A DNA stretch of 35,662 bases from Myxococcales bacterium. Its GTDB lineage: Bacteria > Myxococcota_A > Polyangia > Polyangiales > Polyangiaceae. The notes beneath the pieces are model-generated. The model was not told where the DNA came from. It saw nothing but the letters and a program-made list of their open reading frames with translations, and made no database searches. Shown here piece after piece: positions 8,319 through 16,586 of the stretch. A program made the position numbers and the translations under genes. Numbering within the stretch: the first letter of the stretch is position 1; every line of letters begins with the position of its first letter. Where the stretch lies: positions 1 to 35,662 of the forward strand of contig JAJZQG010000067.1 of NCBI GenBank assembly GCA_021847645.1. The letters run 5' to 3'.

Positions 8319-8647
8319 CCTGGAGCTCCCGAAGGCGGCACAGGTGCTGGAAGCGACCTTCCCGCGCGGTTGGTGGTGATGCGTGGCGGCTCGATCATTC
8401 GGGGCGTCCAGTCGCCGCGACCATAGCGCGTCGCGGCGGTGAGCGCATGCTCGTTCGCGAACAGCCGCTGACGAGCCTTGCGAGCTGGCATCCTCGCCCT
8501 GCCGTCGACTCGGAGCAGCAGCGTGGGTCGAGCGGCGCCGTTCGACGGCTCGTCATGGGCGCACGAGCGGCACGCGCGATCGAAGGTGCGACGCTGAGAC
8601 GGCCTCGCTCGGATGAAGCGCGGGTGCGGGGCTGGTCCGAAGGGAAT
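8319..8647. other. Intergenic region between two minus-strand operons
   Basis: 329 bp between the end of the fumarate-reductase-like operon and the start of the ATPase operon. It should hold a terminator for the former and a promoter for the latter. Apart from the inverted repeat at 8413-8438 I see no gene, clear -35/-10 pair or T-rich terminator. Confidence 0.45.
8413..8438. repeat. 8-bp perfect inverted repeat upstream of the ATPase operon
   Basis: CGCCGCGA (8413-8420) and TCGCGGCG (8431-8438) are exact reverse complements with a 10-bp spacer. The site is about 95 bp upstream of the first ArsA-like start codon. It could be an operator for a dimeric regulator or an RNA hairpin; no T-run follows on either strand. 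Confidence 0.4.
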
Positions 8648-10318
8648 CTAGCGCAGCGTGCCCGCGTAGTGGGCAGTGAGCTGGCGTTCCTTGGTTTCGG
8701 GAAGCGTGTAGTCGGGCAGGAGCATGGGGGACATGCGGTCGAGCCCGACGCCAGCGCTCTCGAGGTCCTTGACGTACTTACGCACGTGGTCGAGGCTGAG
8801 CTTGCCGGCGTTGGTGACCTCCTTGGCCCAGCGCCCGGCGCTCGCGCCGGCCAGGCGGCCGAACACCAGGATGTCGAGGAGGGAATTGCCCATCAAACGA
8901 TTCTCGCCGTGCACGCCGCCACCGACTTCGCCGGCCACGAACAGACCCGGAACGCGCGTGGCGCCACTCGACTGGTACTCGAGCCCGCCGTTCTGGTAGT
9001 GCAGCGTCGGGTAGATGAGCATCGGCTCCTTGGAGATGTCGATGCCGAATCGCTTGTAGAGGATGAACTTGCCCGGGAACTCCTTCTCGACCGTGCCCTC
9101 GCCCAGCAGCGTGTCGATCATCGGGCTGTCGAGCCATACGCCGAAGCGCCCCGTGGGCGTGGGCACGCCCTTGCCCTTGAGCACGCACTCCTTGATGATC
9201 GACGCCGCTTCGACGTCGCGGGGCTCGCGCTCGTTGACGAACTGCTCGCCTTCGATGTTGACGAGGTTGGCGCCGATGCCGCGGAACTTCTCGGTGATGA
9301 GGATGCCCTCGGCCTGCTCGGGGAAGACCACGCCGGTGGGGTGGTACTGGATGGTGTGCAGGAAGCAGACCGGGACGCCCGCGCGATAGGCCATGACCGC
9401 GCCGTCGAAGGTGGCGCCGTAGTGGTTGGTCGTCATGAACTGCTGCACGTGCAGCCGCCCGCTGCCGCCGGTGGCCATCACGACGGCCTTGGCGCGAACG
9501 AGGAAGTACTCGGCCGTCTCCAGGTTGTAGAGCACCGCGCCGGCGCAACGGCCCTTGTCGTCGAGCACCAACTCGACGGCGGGGGAGAACTCCAGCACTT
9601 GGATATCGGCCGCGCGGTTGCGCGCCTCGTCGCGGATCGTACGCATGATCTCCGCGCCCGTGATGTCGGCGGCGAAGTGCATGCGCTTGCGCGACGTGCC
9701 GCCGCCGTGCATCGTCTTGAGGCGGCCGTCTTGGTACTTGGAGAAGTTCATCCCCAGGCCCTCGAGCCACTTGATGACGTCCGGGGCCTCGTTGACCAGG
9801 GTCTCGACCAAGCTGGGCGTGTTGACGAAGTGCCCGCCGCCCATGACGTCGAGGTAGTGGAAGTAGGGGGAGTCCTTGTGCCCCTTGGTCGCAGCCTGGA
9901 TGCCGCCTTCCGCCATCATGGTGTTGGCGTCGCCATGGCGCAGCTTGGTGGCGATCAGGACCTTGGCGCCGGCCTCCTGGGCCAGCAGCGCCGCCGCCGT
10001 GCCCGACCCGCCTGCGCCAATGACCAGCACGTCGGTCTCGTAGTCGGCCTTGGTCAGGTCGATCTTGTCGGGATCCACGCGCGGACGGGCTTCGAGCAGG
10101 TCGACGTACTCGTGGGCGATCCTGTAGCCCTTGGAGGGGCCGACCTTGATCTCGCGACGGCCCTCGTCCTTGACGTCGGGGTGGAACTTGAGGGTCTCCG
10201 CGCGCTCCTCGAGCGACATGAACGGCAACTCCTCTCCCGCCTTCTTGCGCTGCACGCGGACCGGACGGGTGGCTTCTACCTTCTTGATGAGTTCCTTCAG
10301 AGCTTCCGGATAAGGCAT
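8648..10318 (-). CDS. Fumarate reductase / succinate dehydrogenase flavoprotein (SdhA/FrdA-like)
   Basis: 556 residues. The FAD-binding GxGxxG is 'VIGAGGSGTAAALL' near 99-112, after an unusual 95-residue N-terminal extension. 'NTMMAEGGIQAA' (132-143) aligns with the FAD-attachment site of SdhA/FrdA, but the His that binds FAD covalently in E. coli is Asn132 here, so FAD should be non-covalent. Active-site elements are present: 'QYHPTG' (324-329), 'EKFRGIGANLVN' (343-354), 'EPRDVEA' with the catalytic-type Arg367, and C-terminal 'HGENRLMGNSLLDILVFG'. It should interconvert fumarate and succinate; direction unknown. No Tat signal, so cytoplasmic. It lies 23 bp after the SdhB-like gene and closes the HdrC-HdrB-SdhB-SdhA operon. 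No membrane heme subunit is encoded, so electrons probably come through the HdrB/HdrC partners, as in thiol:fumarate reductase or type E enzymes. Confidence 0.88.
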   Translation of the reverse strand: MPYPEALKELIKKVEATRPVRVQRKKAGEELPFMSLEERAETLKFHPDVKDEGRREIKVGPSKGYRIAHEYVDLLEARPRVDPDKIDLTKADYETDVLVIGAGGSGTAAALLAQEAGAKVLIATKLRHGDANTMMAEGGIQAATKGHKDSPYFHYLDVMGGGHFVNTPSLVETLVNEAPDVIKWLEGLGMNFSKYQDGRLKTMHGGGTSRKRMHFAADITGAEIMRTIRDEARNRAADIQVLEFSPAVELVLDDKGRCAGAVLYNLETAEYFLVRAKAVVMATGGSGRLHVQQFMTTNHYGATFDGAVMAYRAGVPVCFLHTIQYHPTGVVFPEQAEGILITEKFRGIGANLVNIEGEQFVNEREPRDVEAASIIKECVLKGKGVPTPTGRFGVWLDSPMIDTLLGEGTVEKEFPGKFILYKRFGIDISKEPMLIYPTLHYQNGGLEYQSSGATRVPGLFVAGEVGGGVHGENRLMGNSLLDILVFGRLAGASAGRWAKEVTNAGKLSLDHVRKYVKDLESAGVGLDRMSPMLLPDYTLPETKERQLTAHYAGTLR

Positions 10319-10341
10319 CTCACACCTCTCGTGTCACGGTC

Positions 10342-11112
10342 TCACAGATGGGCCCGGTTTGCGGGAGTCCATTCGTCGTCAGACATGTTGGGCTCGATCT
10401 CGCGCGCCTCTTTCGACATGTAGAGCTTCTTGAGGGTCGCGATGTCGGTCTTCTTGAGCTCGTCGATGGCAGGCTGGAACTTGCCGGCCTTGATGTCGGT
10501 GACCATCTCGGCCAAGTGGGCTGCGCGGGGGACGATCTTGCCGCCGTAGAGGCGACGGACCATCTGGGCGATGTGGTACTGGGCCATCTCACCCATGCAG
10601 CGGGTGGCGCACAGGCCGCACTGGATACAGTCGAAAGACAGCTCGGTGGCCTTCTCGAAGTCGCCGCGCTTGATGGCTGCGATGTAGTCCATGACCGGGA
10701 CATCCATCGGGCAGACCTTGGTGCAGGCGTTGCAGGCCACGCAGCGGAACAGCTCCGGGTAGGCCTTGAACACCGACTCCGCCACGGCGGGCGTCTGGTC
10801 CCAGTCGAAGACGGCCCGGTTGGCGGGGTAGAAGGGAATCTGGGTCAGATACATGCCTGGCTGCACCACGGTCTGGCAGGCCAGGCCCACGCGGATGTGG
10901 TAGTCGCCCTGCATGCGGTAGACCGTGCCGCACGCGCCGCAGATGCCGCCTCGGCACCCGCAGCCGCGGATGAACTTGTATCCCGCGTACTCCATCGCCT
11001 TCATGATCGTCAGCGAATCGGGTACGTCGTAGCGCTTTCCCATGATGAAGATGGGAATCTGCTGGGACTTCACTTCAGGGATCCTGTCCTCGCCCATCGC
11101 TGCTGTGCTCAT
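10342..11112 (-). CDS. SdhB/FrdB-like iron-sulfur subunit
   Basis: 256 residues. N-terminal plant-type [2Fe-2S] domain: Cys51/53, 58, 61 ('CGCRGGICGAC') and Cys79. The C-terminal ferredoxin-like half has 'CVACNACTKVCP' (124-135) and 'CIQCGLCATRC' (162-172), two full four-Cys motifs. Canonical SdhB has a [3Fe-4S] third centre; the extra Cys predicts [4Fe-4S], as in the type E enzymes that pair with CCG proteins. It should pass electrons between the HdrB/HdrC-like proteins and the flavoprotein. A GAGG precedes the ATG. The 113-bp gap upstream is the largest in this operon and may hold a secondary promoter. A C-terminal helical extension of about 70 residues follows the last cluster. Confidence 0.87.
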   Translation of the reverse strand: MSTAAMGEDRIPEVKSQQIPIFIMGKRYDVPDSLTIMKAMEYAGYKFIRGCGCRGGICGACGTVYRMQGDYHIRVGLACQTVVQPGMYLTQIPFYPANRAVFDWDQTPAVAESVFKAYPELFRCVACNACTKVCPMDVPVMDYIAAIKRGDFEKATELSFDCIQCGLCATRCMGEMAQYHIAQMVRRLYGGKIVPRAAHLAEMVTDIKAGKFQPAIDELKKTDIATLKKLYMSKEAREIEPNMSDDEWTPANRAHL

Positions 11113-11225
11113 CTCGACCTCACGTAGCAGTTCGTTGCACGCCGTCCGAGGTAGTTGTGCTCGTGTTCTCGTCCTGGCGACTCAATCCTTCGTCATCGTT
11201 GCGCCGGGCGTGCCGGCGACGGTTC

Positions 11226-12116
11226 CTAGGCGGCCTGCACCGGAATCAGGTTGCGGCCTTCGAGAAGGGACCGAGTCCCCTTGTGGTTGAGTTCAAAGTG
11301 GCAGACGTCCGGACCCAAGCCGAGGGCCAACGCCAGCAGCTGGGTGAAGTAGACGGTGGGCAGCTCGCCGGCCAGGCCGTGGCTCGCCAGCATGTCGCCC
11401 TGACGCTTGCCGAGGTTGTAATCGCACAGCGGGCAGCTGAGCGCCATCACGTCGGCGCCCCGGTCCCGTGCCGTGCCCACCACGTGCGCCGCGGCGTCCA
11501 GAGCCTCCTTGGGGTTGCTCAGGATCTGGTAGGAGCCGCAGCAATCGAAGGCCGCGGGATTGTCCACGACCTGGGCCCCGAGGGCCTCGAGGAACTTCTC
11601 GAAGACCGAGGCGTCGACGGGCGGCTCGATGGCGACTTCGGCGGGGCGCACGAGGGTGCAGCCGTAGTAGGGGGCGACGCGCAGGCCGGTGAGCGGCTTC
11701 TTGACCGCAGCCTTGAGCGTGTCCCAGCCCACCTGGTCGCGCAGGAAGTTGAGCAGGTGCACGACCTCCACCTCTCCGGCGTAGTCGGGCTCCTCCTCCA
11801 TGAACGCGTTGAGCGTGTGACGCTTGTCCGCGTCGTTCTTCATGACGAGGTTGGCGCGGGCCAGGGTGTTGTAGCACATGGAGCAGATCGTCACGAGCTT
11901 GTCGGAGCCCTGCTGCTTGGCCCGGATCAGATCGCGAACCGGTGCCAGCAAGTGCAACAAGTCGTCCTGCGCGAGTGACGTCACGGCGCCGCAGCAGTTC
12001 CAGCGGGGCAGTTCGTCGAGCTCGTGGCCGAGGGCGCGCAGCGCCGCTACGGCAGAGTCCTCCAGATTGCGTGCCTTGGTCTTGAGCGTGCAGCCAGGAT
12101 AGTAGCTAACCTTCAT
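11226..12116 (-). CDS. HdrB-like CCG-domain protein (SdhE-type subunit)
   Basis: 296 residues with two cysteine-rich CCG domains. The first has Cys9, CCG at 41-43 and CSMC at 78-81; the second has Cys153, CCG at 192-194 and CPLC at 228-231. This is the CX(n)CCGX(n)CXXC pattern of heterodisulfide reductase HdrB, which binds noncubane [4Fe-4S] clusters, and of the SdhE subunit of type E succinate:quinone reductases. Both sites keep all cysteines. No signal peptide or membrane helix. It is 7 bp downstream of the HdrC-like gene with a GAGG ribosome site. It may reduce or oxidise a thiol/disulfide or a quinone at the membrane surface; the substrate cannot be read from sequence. Confidence 0.87.
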   Translation of the reverse strand: MKVSYYPGCTLKTKARNLEDSAVAALRALGHELDELPRWNCCGAVTSLAQDDLLHLLAPVRDLIRAKQQGSDKLVTICSMCYNTLARANLVMKNDADKRHTLNAFMEEEPDYAGEVEVVHLLNFLRDQVGWDTLKAAVKKPLTGLRVAPYYGCTLVRPAEVAIEPPVDASVFEKFLEALGAQVVDNPAAFDCCGSYQILSNPKEALDAAAHVVGTARDRGADVMALSCPLCDYNLGKRQGDMLASHGLAGELPTVYFTQLLALALGLGPDVCHFELNHKGTRSLLEGRNLIPVQAA

Positions 12117-12123
12117 CGCGCCC

Positions 12124-12531
12124 TCATGCCGTCAATTTGCGGAAGCAGCCCACCATCGCCACCTGCGGCGCTTGGTCGATCACGGTCGGCTCGAGCCGCT
12201 GCGGGTCCACACGGTCCTTGTTCTTGCGCAGCGTGAGCAGACGAATGGCCTCCATGACCTTCGGCAGGTCCACGGCGCGCGGGCAGCGCGCCTCGCAGGT
12301 GTGGCACGAAGCGCAGAGCCATGCGGTGTTGGCCCCTTCGACATAGTCGCGAAGGCCCATCTGCAGCAGGTGCATCACCCGGCGTGGCGACAGCTGCATC
12401 GCCTCCACCATCGGACAGGACGCCGTGCAGGTGCCGCATTGCATGCACGACGAGAGGTTCTGGCCGCTGATCTCCTCGACGCGGTCGATGAACTCTCGAT
12501 CCACCGTGCGTCCGTTGATGACGATGCGCAT
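12124..12531 (-). CDS. HdrC-like ferredoxin, two [4Fe-4S] motifs
   Basis: 135 residues from the ATG at 12531, preceded by a perfect AGGAGG seven bases upstream; a longer frame reaching further upstream lacks this. Two four-Cys motifs, 'CMQCGTCTASCP' (29-40) and 'CASCHTCEARCP' (73-84), match HdrC and related 4Fe-4S proteins that carry electrons to HdrB. The CASCH inside the second motif is part of the iron-sulfur motif, not a heme site. First gene of the four-gene operon; its promoter must lie in 12532-12907. Confidence 0.87.
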   Translation of the reverse strand: MRIVINGRTVDREFIDRVEEISGQNLSSCMQCGTCTASCPMVEAMQLSPRRVMHLLQMGLRDYVEGANTAWLCASCHTCEARCPRAVDLPKVMEAIRLLTLRKNKDRVDPQRLEPTVIDQAPQVAMVGCFRKLTA

Positions 12532-12907
12532 ACACCGACCTCCTGCGAAACGACCAACGCCCCGGTGCTGCGAGCGCGTGGACCCCGAGTGACGCCTGGC
12601 ACGCAATCGTGTCAGGATGGTGGCTTCATTCGCGCATGCCCTCGGGGTCGATCGACAGCCCAGCAATGCGTCGGGAACTACACTGCCCATACTGCAATCC
12701 ATTTGCGCGCGCAAGCGATATCCAGGCAAATTCGTATGGCGTTACGTAGCGGCATGGAGCGATTGCTCCGTAACCGACCCGTGGATGGTTGCCTATCACG
12801 CTTTGCGCGCCGCCAATGCCACTCTCACCTCCCGCCCTTCTATCTCTCAATCCCCCCATCCGCTCCCTTGCCCCATTCTCCCATCTGCGCCACAACCTCC
12901 CTCTCCC
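12532..12907. other. Divergent intergenic region with a pyrimidine-rich tract
   Basis: 376 bp between the HdrC-like gene (minus) and the nucleotidase-like gene (plus). It must carry the promoter of the fumarate-reductase-like operon. From about 12820 to the start codon at 12908 the plus strand is strongly C/T-rich with few purines and no Shine-Dalgarno. I see no RNA gene. Confidence 0.45.
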
Positions 12908-13501
12908 ATGCTCTCCACTCATCCCTGCCCCGTCTTCGGTGTCGATGTCGACGGCGTCCTCGCCGACCTCGTGCACCCCCTGCTCGATCGGGTCTTCGCT
13001 CGCACCGGCGTGCGCTTCCGCACCGACGACATCGTCCGCTTCGACCTCGCCGGCATCCTCGGCCCCACGTGCTGGGACGCCGCCCGCGAGATCCTCGCCG
13101 CTCCCGGCTTCGCCCGCAACCTGCCCCTGCTCACAGGCGCCGGCGAAGGCATCGCTTCCCTCCGATCTCTCGGACGTGTCGTGTTCGTCACGGCCCCCTT
13201 CGCGCCCAGCCCGACCTGGGCTCACGACCGCGCCGCCTGGCTCGCCGAGCACTTCCACGCTCAACCCTCGGATGTGGTCAGCCTCGCAGACAAGACCCTG
13301 TTCTGCGGCGATCTGCTCGTGGATGACTCGCCTGCCCAGCTCGAGGCCTGGACCCGGCTAGGACGTCTGGCCGTTCGCATGCGGCACCCCTGGAACGCCG
13401 GCGCGCCCGGCATCGCGGCTCATGGCTGGGAGGATGTCGTGCGTGCGGTGGCCGAGCGCTTCGGAGCCGTCGCGTCCGGCCCCGCGGCTACTGCCCAGTA
13501 G
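12908..13501 (+). CDS. HAD-superfamily 5'(3')-deoxyribonucleotidase-like protein
   Basis: 197 residues. HAD motif I is 'VFGVDVDGVLADLVHPLL', with nucleophile Asp13 and Asp15. Motif II 'VVFVTAPF' and the acidic motif IV 'CGDLLVDDSPAQL' follow. The DVDGVLAD opening and the helical cap of about 60 residues after it fit the NT5C type deoxyribonucleotidase family, which removes phosphate from (deoxy)nucleoside monophosphates. The start was chosen at 12908 because the homologous region begins there. No ribosome site is visible; the upstream 90 bases are pyrimidine-rich, so the transcript may be leaderless or poorly translated. Length is typical. Convergent with a gene remnant 6 bp downstream. Confidence 0.75.
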   Translation: MLSTHPCPVFGVDVDGVLADLVHPLLDRVFARTGVRFRTDDIVRFDLAGILGPTCWDAAREILAAPGFARNLPLLTGAGEGIASLRSLGRVVFVTAPFAPSPTWAHDRAAWLAEHFHAQPSDVVSLADKTLFCGDLLVDDSPAQLEAWTRLGRLAVRMRHPWNAGAPGIAAHGWEDVVRAVAERFGAVASGPAATAQ

Positions 13502-13507
13502 TCCGGA

Positions 13508-14218
13508 TCAGAATTCAATGCCCGAGGTCGCGTAGGCGATCGAGTAGTTCCCCGCGCACAGCGCCGGCTCCAGCACCGGTCCCGATACCCACTTCGACGG
13601 GTAGCGCCCTTGTGCGTCCGATCCCTGCAGATTCGCTACCCACGTGTTGCCGACCGCGTTCACCGACGTCGACGGAGACCTGACGGCCAATCCCACCTTC
13701 GAGGTCAGCCTCGTGCTCGTGATCGTTTTCTTGCCGGGCCAGCTCGCGGTCCCCAAATCCGGCCAGACCCCCGTGGCCCCGCTGCCAAGGCTGATCTCCA
13801 CGTCGGATAGATGGCTATCCACGCTCGCCGTGCCGCGCATCTGCAGGCTGCCGCTCGAGGACACCATCACACCGTGCACCCGCTGCGACACCTCGCCGTT
13901 CTGAAGGGACAACGTTCCGGCGGACACATCCACACCCACCGAGCCGACGTCCGCCAGGTCCGTGATCGCCGGACATTCGACCGAGAGCTGGTGCATCTGT
14001 TGCTGGCCATCGTGAAGTGGGCCGCATTGGTTCCGTTCAACGCCACGCTGATCGTGCTTGTCGGCGACGATCCCTGGTTTGCTACGTTGAAGTACTCCTC
14101 GCGCCGTTGTCCGACGGTGTGAACGCGATCTGCGCCACGCAGGAGGCAGGCGGACCGAGTCCGCCTCGGGTATCCTTGGTGATCGTGACTGCGCCGCCGC
14201 TGATTTCGAGTTCGCTGA
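13508..14218 (-). pseudogene. Decayed surface-protein remnant: choice-of-anchor D-like repeat plus beta-helix-like part
   Basis: Protein-like sequence continues on the minus strand through three reading frames. About 14218-14085 reads 'ISGGAVTITKDT' and 'ASCVAQIAFTPSDNGAR', typical of choice-of-anchor D (ASH-like) repeats. About 14105-13995, in another frame, reads 'EEYFNVANQGSSPTSTISVA' and 'LNGTNAAHFTMASNRC'. From about 14000 to the stop at 13508, in a third frame, it reads 'GVDVSAGTLSLQNGEVSQ' and a Gly/Ser/Val-rich beta-helix-like part. No frame spans the whole and no start codon with signal peptide is found. Two frameshifts and 5' truncation are the simplest reading. The 5' edge is bounded by the intact plus-strand lipoprotein start at 14218. 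Confidence 0.6.
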
Positions 14219-15954
14219 TGCGCGCCGTGCTTGCGGCCGGCGCGCTCTCGATCGCCGCCTGTGCATCGCCCCAAGCCTCCGGCGCTGCCCCGATCCCGCA
14301 CTCCGATGGTGGGCTCGATCGGGACGCGCCATCGGCCGACGCGGTGGCAGAGACAGGCATCGATGGACCCGATGATGCTGCATTGGACCAGGCCGATGCG
14401 AGCAGCGTCGATGTCGTGGAGGAAGCCACCGCGCCGGGGGACTACTGCGCGGTTGACGGTGGCGATGCGGGAGCCAACGGAGCCGACGACGGCGCGTGCA
14501 CGCCGGGCGACACGCAAGGTTCGCGATGCGGCGAATGCGGAACCCGGGAGCGCGCTTGCGGCACATCCGGGGCGTGGGGCGCGTGGTCGCCGTGCAGCGA
14601 GTCCGATCAGGCGCAGTGCGCGCTCTGTTCGACCGCGACCGTCGGCTGCGGCTTCTGCGGGACACGGCCGCTCGCCTGCCGCGTCGTCGACGATTCCTGC
14701 CGATGGACGCTTGGCGCGTGCGACGCGAGCGGCGAGTGTTCCCCTGGCAGCTACGAAGCCGACGCGGCGAGCTGCGCCGTCGGAGCATGGCGCGTGCGCT
14801 GGTGCTCGTCGGCGTGCGCATGGGGGCCGTGGGCGCCTTGCTCGCCGCAAGCGCCGGCCTGGGATCCCCTCGAAGGTGCACCGATCGGTGCGCGCTCGGA
14901 CTTCGTGTCGGTAAGCACCGGGACGTCGTGGATCCTCTGGGGCGGCCGCGATCCACTCGGCGCGCCCCTCGACGACGGTGCCAGCTTCGACGCCGCGTCT
15001 TCCTCATGGTCGACGTTGCCGCCGGCGACACTTGCCGACGCCGGCGGCGAGGCGGGAGCGTCGACGGCCTTCGCGCCTCGCTCCGGCGCGGCGGCCGCAT
15101 GGACGGGCGAGGAGCTGATCGTGTGGGGAGGGCAGGGCGCCGGTGCGGCCGACACGAAGGGCGACGGTGCCCGGCTTCTTCCGTCGGACGGAACCTGGTC
15201 GCGCATGTCGGAGATCGACGCGCCGTCGCCACGAGTCCACGCGCTGATGGTGTGGGACGACGCCGACGGCATGGCAATCGTGTGGGGCGGACAGGCCGCA
15301 GGCGGGAATGCGCAGGCAACGGGTGGCCGCTACTCCGTTGCGGCCGACAATTGGTCCGCCGTCGCGGCCTCACCCCTGGACGCGCGTCTCGGGGCCAGCG
15401 CCGTCTGGGATCCACTGCGGCGCCGCATGATCGTGTGGGGCGGCCGATCGGCGGGCGGGATCGTTCGGCGCGACGGCGCCGCGTATGATCCGTTGACGGA
15501 TAGCTGGTCGGCCATCGCCGATGCTCCTGTCGCGCGCGAGAGCCACGTGGCGTTCTGGGATCCGGCCGGAGACAGGATGATCGTATTGCTCGGTAGAGAC
15601 GGATTCTGGACAGGGCAGAGGGGCGACGGGGCGGCATGGCACGCGGCCAGCAACACTTGGACGATGCTCGCCGACCTATCCGTTTCTGGATATGATGTCA
15701 ACGACGGACGGTCGGCCTCGTTTGCCTTGGGCTACGTGTGGGTCGTCGGCGGGGACGGCGCGGGAACCGGATCCTGCACCGCCGGTGGGGCGCGCTATGA
15801 CGTGGCCCTGGACGCCTGGTCGGCGCTGCCCGCGATGGCGTGCGGGCGCAGCGGGCACGCAGCCGCCTTCCTCGACCGGCTCGTGGTGTGGGGCGGTCGT
15901 CCCGCCACCTCCGGCTGGGTGGAGTCCGCCGAGCGGCTCCGGCCCATGCCCTGA
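14218..15954 (+). CDS. Kelch-repeat lipoprotein
   Basis: 578 residues from the ATG at 14218. A short signal peptide ends in the lipobox 'LSIAAC' (Cys about residue 16). An acidic Asp/Ala-rich linker follows, then a Cys-rich region (about 75-205) with repeated 'C..CG' and 'GAWGAWSPC' elements. The C-terminal half has about six Kelch-type blades, recognisable by repeated 'MIVWGGR', 'YDPLTDSWSAI' and 'LIVWGGQ' patterns, giving a beta-propeller. Such proteins are usually surface-exposed binding proteins; no catalytic residues are evident. No good Shine-Dalgarno precedes the ATG. It is convergent with a small lipoprotein gene 5 bp away. Confidence 0.82.
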   Translation: MRAVLAAGALSIAACASPQASGAAPIPHSDGGLDRDAPSADAVAETGIDGPDDAALDQADASSVDVVEEATAPGDYCAVDGGDAGANGADDGACTPGDTQGSRCGECGTRERACGTSGAWGAWSPCSESDQAQCALCSTATVGCGFCGTRPLACRVVDDSCRWTLGACDASGECSPGSYEADAASCAVGAWRVRWCSSACAWGPWAPCSPQAPAWDPLEGAPIGARSDFVSVSTGTSWILWGGRDPLGAPLDDGASFDAASSSWSTLPPATLADAGGEAGASTAFAPRSGAAAAWTGEELIVWGGQGAGAADTKGDGARLLPSDGTWSRMSEIDAPSPRVHALMVWDDADGMAIVWGGQAAGGNAQATGGRYSVAADNWSAVAASPLDARLGASAVWDPLRRRMIVWGGRSAGGIVRRDGAAYDPLTDSWSAIADAPVARESHVAFWDPAGDRMIVLLGRDGFWTGQRGDGAAWHAASNTWTMLADLSVSGYDVNDGRSASFALGYVWVVGGDGAGTGSCTAGGARYDVALDAWSALPAMACGRSGHAAAFLDRLVVWGGRPATSGWVESAERLRPMP

Positions 15955-15959
15955 GCCCG

Positions 15960-16466
15960 TCAGTCCCCCCGCTCCAACTCGATCTCCTCGTCGCTGGTGA
16001 TCAGCCCGCAGGAGTCGCTCTTGGCCGACAGCGTTCGCTCGACATCCGGATAGCCCGACGCCTTCACCACCACCTTCGCCGCTCCGTCGGTCCACAGCTC
16101 GCACTCGACGTGGTCGATGGCACCGTCCGAGCCGCCGGCGTCCTGATCCACCGAAGCGTCCTGCCCACCGTCGCTCGCGTAGTCGACGGTGCAGAAGACG
16201 GACGTGGGGGTTCCGTCAGGCTGCCGTGCATCGAACTTCTCCACGCCTCCGCCGTAGGTCACCTCGATCGTGAGGTCGTCGGGCACCGGACCATCCAGAC
16301 ACGCGACGGTCAGGCGGAACGTGGGATGAGGAGGCGGGCAATTGACAGGTTGCGAGTCCGACGAACACGCAACGAGCGCAACTGCCGGCACGAAACACAG
16401 CGCACACGTCAAGGCGCTTCGAAGCAAGTTCGTACCTCGCATGGCAAGCGATGAAGGTCTACCCAA
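15960..16466 (-). CDS. Small lipoprotein, unknown function
   Basis: 168 residues if the TTG at 16466 (with GAGG eight bases upstream) is used; an ATG at 16442 giving 160 residues is an alternative with a weaker ribosome site. The signal peptide ends in 'AVALVACSS', a lipobox. The mature part has conserved-looking beta segments ('LTIEVTYGGGVEKFDA', 'AKVVVKASGYPDVERTL') around an Asp/Gly-rich insert. The pattern resembles the small 'CxxPxPTxRL...V' lipoproteins common in myxobacterial-type genomes, whose function is unknown. Four Cys in the mature part could form disulfides. Confidence 0.65.
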   Translation of the reverse strand: MGRPSSLAMRGTNLLRSALTCALCFVPAVALVACSSDSQPVNCPPPHPTFRLTVACLDGPVPDDLTIEVTYGGGVEKFDARQPDGTPTSVFCTVDYASDGGQDASVDQDAGGSDGAIDHVECELWTDGAAKVVVKASGYPDVERTLSAKSDSCGLITSDEEIELERGD

Positions 16467-16508
16467 GAGCCTGTCCTCGCGTCGTGTAGCACATCTTCAC
16501 TGCGCCTG

Positions 16509-16526
16509 CCTCCGAACGTGCGGAGG
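16509..16526. terminator. Hairpin downstream of the FadL-lipoprotein operon
   Basis: CCTCCG (16509-16514) and CGGAGG (16521-16526) are perfect complements around a 6-nt loop. The hairpin is 61 bp beyond the stop codon of the minus-strand operon and 43 bp before the next minus-strand start. No T-run is present, so termination is a guess. Confidence 0.3.
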
Positions 16527-16586
16527 TGGCGTGTCCTGCCGTGATACGAGCCCGCGCCTCGGATTCTGCCTCGGTTGTCACCGGGC

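Noticed and set aside
8447-10423. Open frame of 658 codons on the plus strand opposite the SdhA-like gene
   Set aside because: Shadow frame caused by GC-rich third positions; the minus strand carries clear FAD and active-site motifs, and this frame resembles no family.
12336-12350. CASCH in the HdrC-like protein as a heme site
   Set aside because: It is the first part of the four-Cys motif CASCHTCEARCP of a [4Fe-4S] cluster, and the protein has no export signal.
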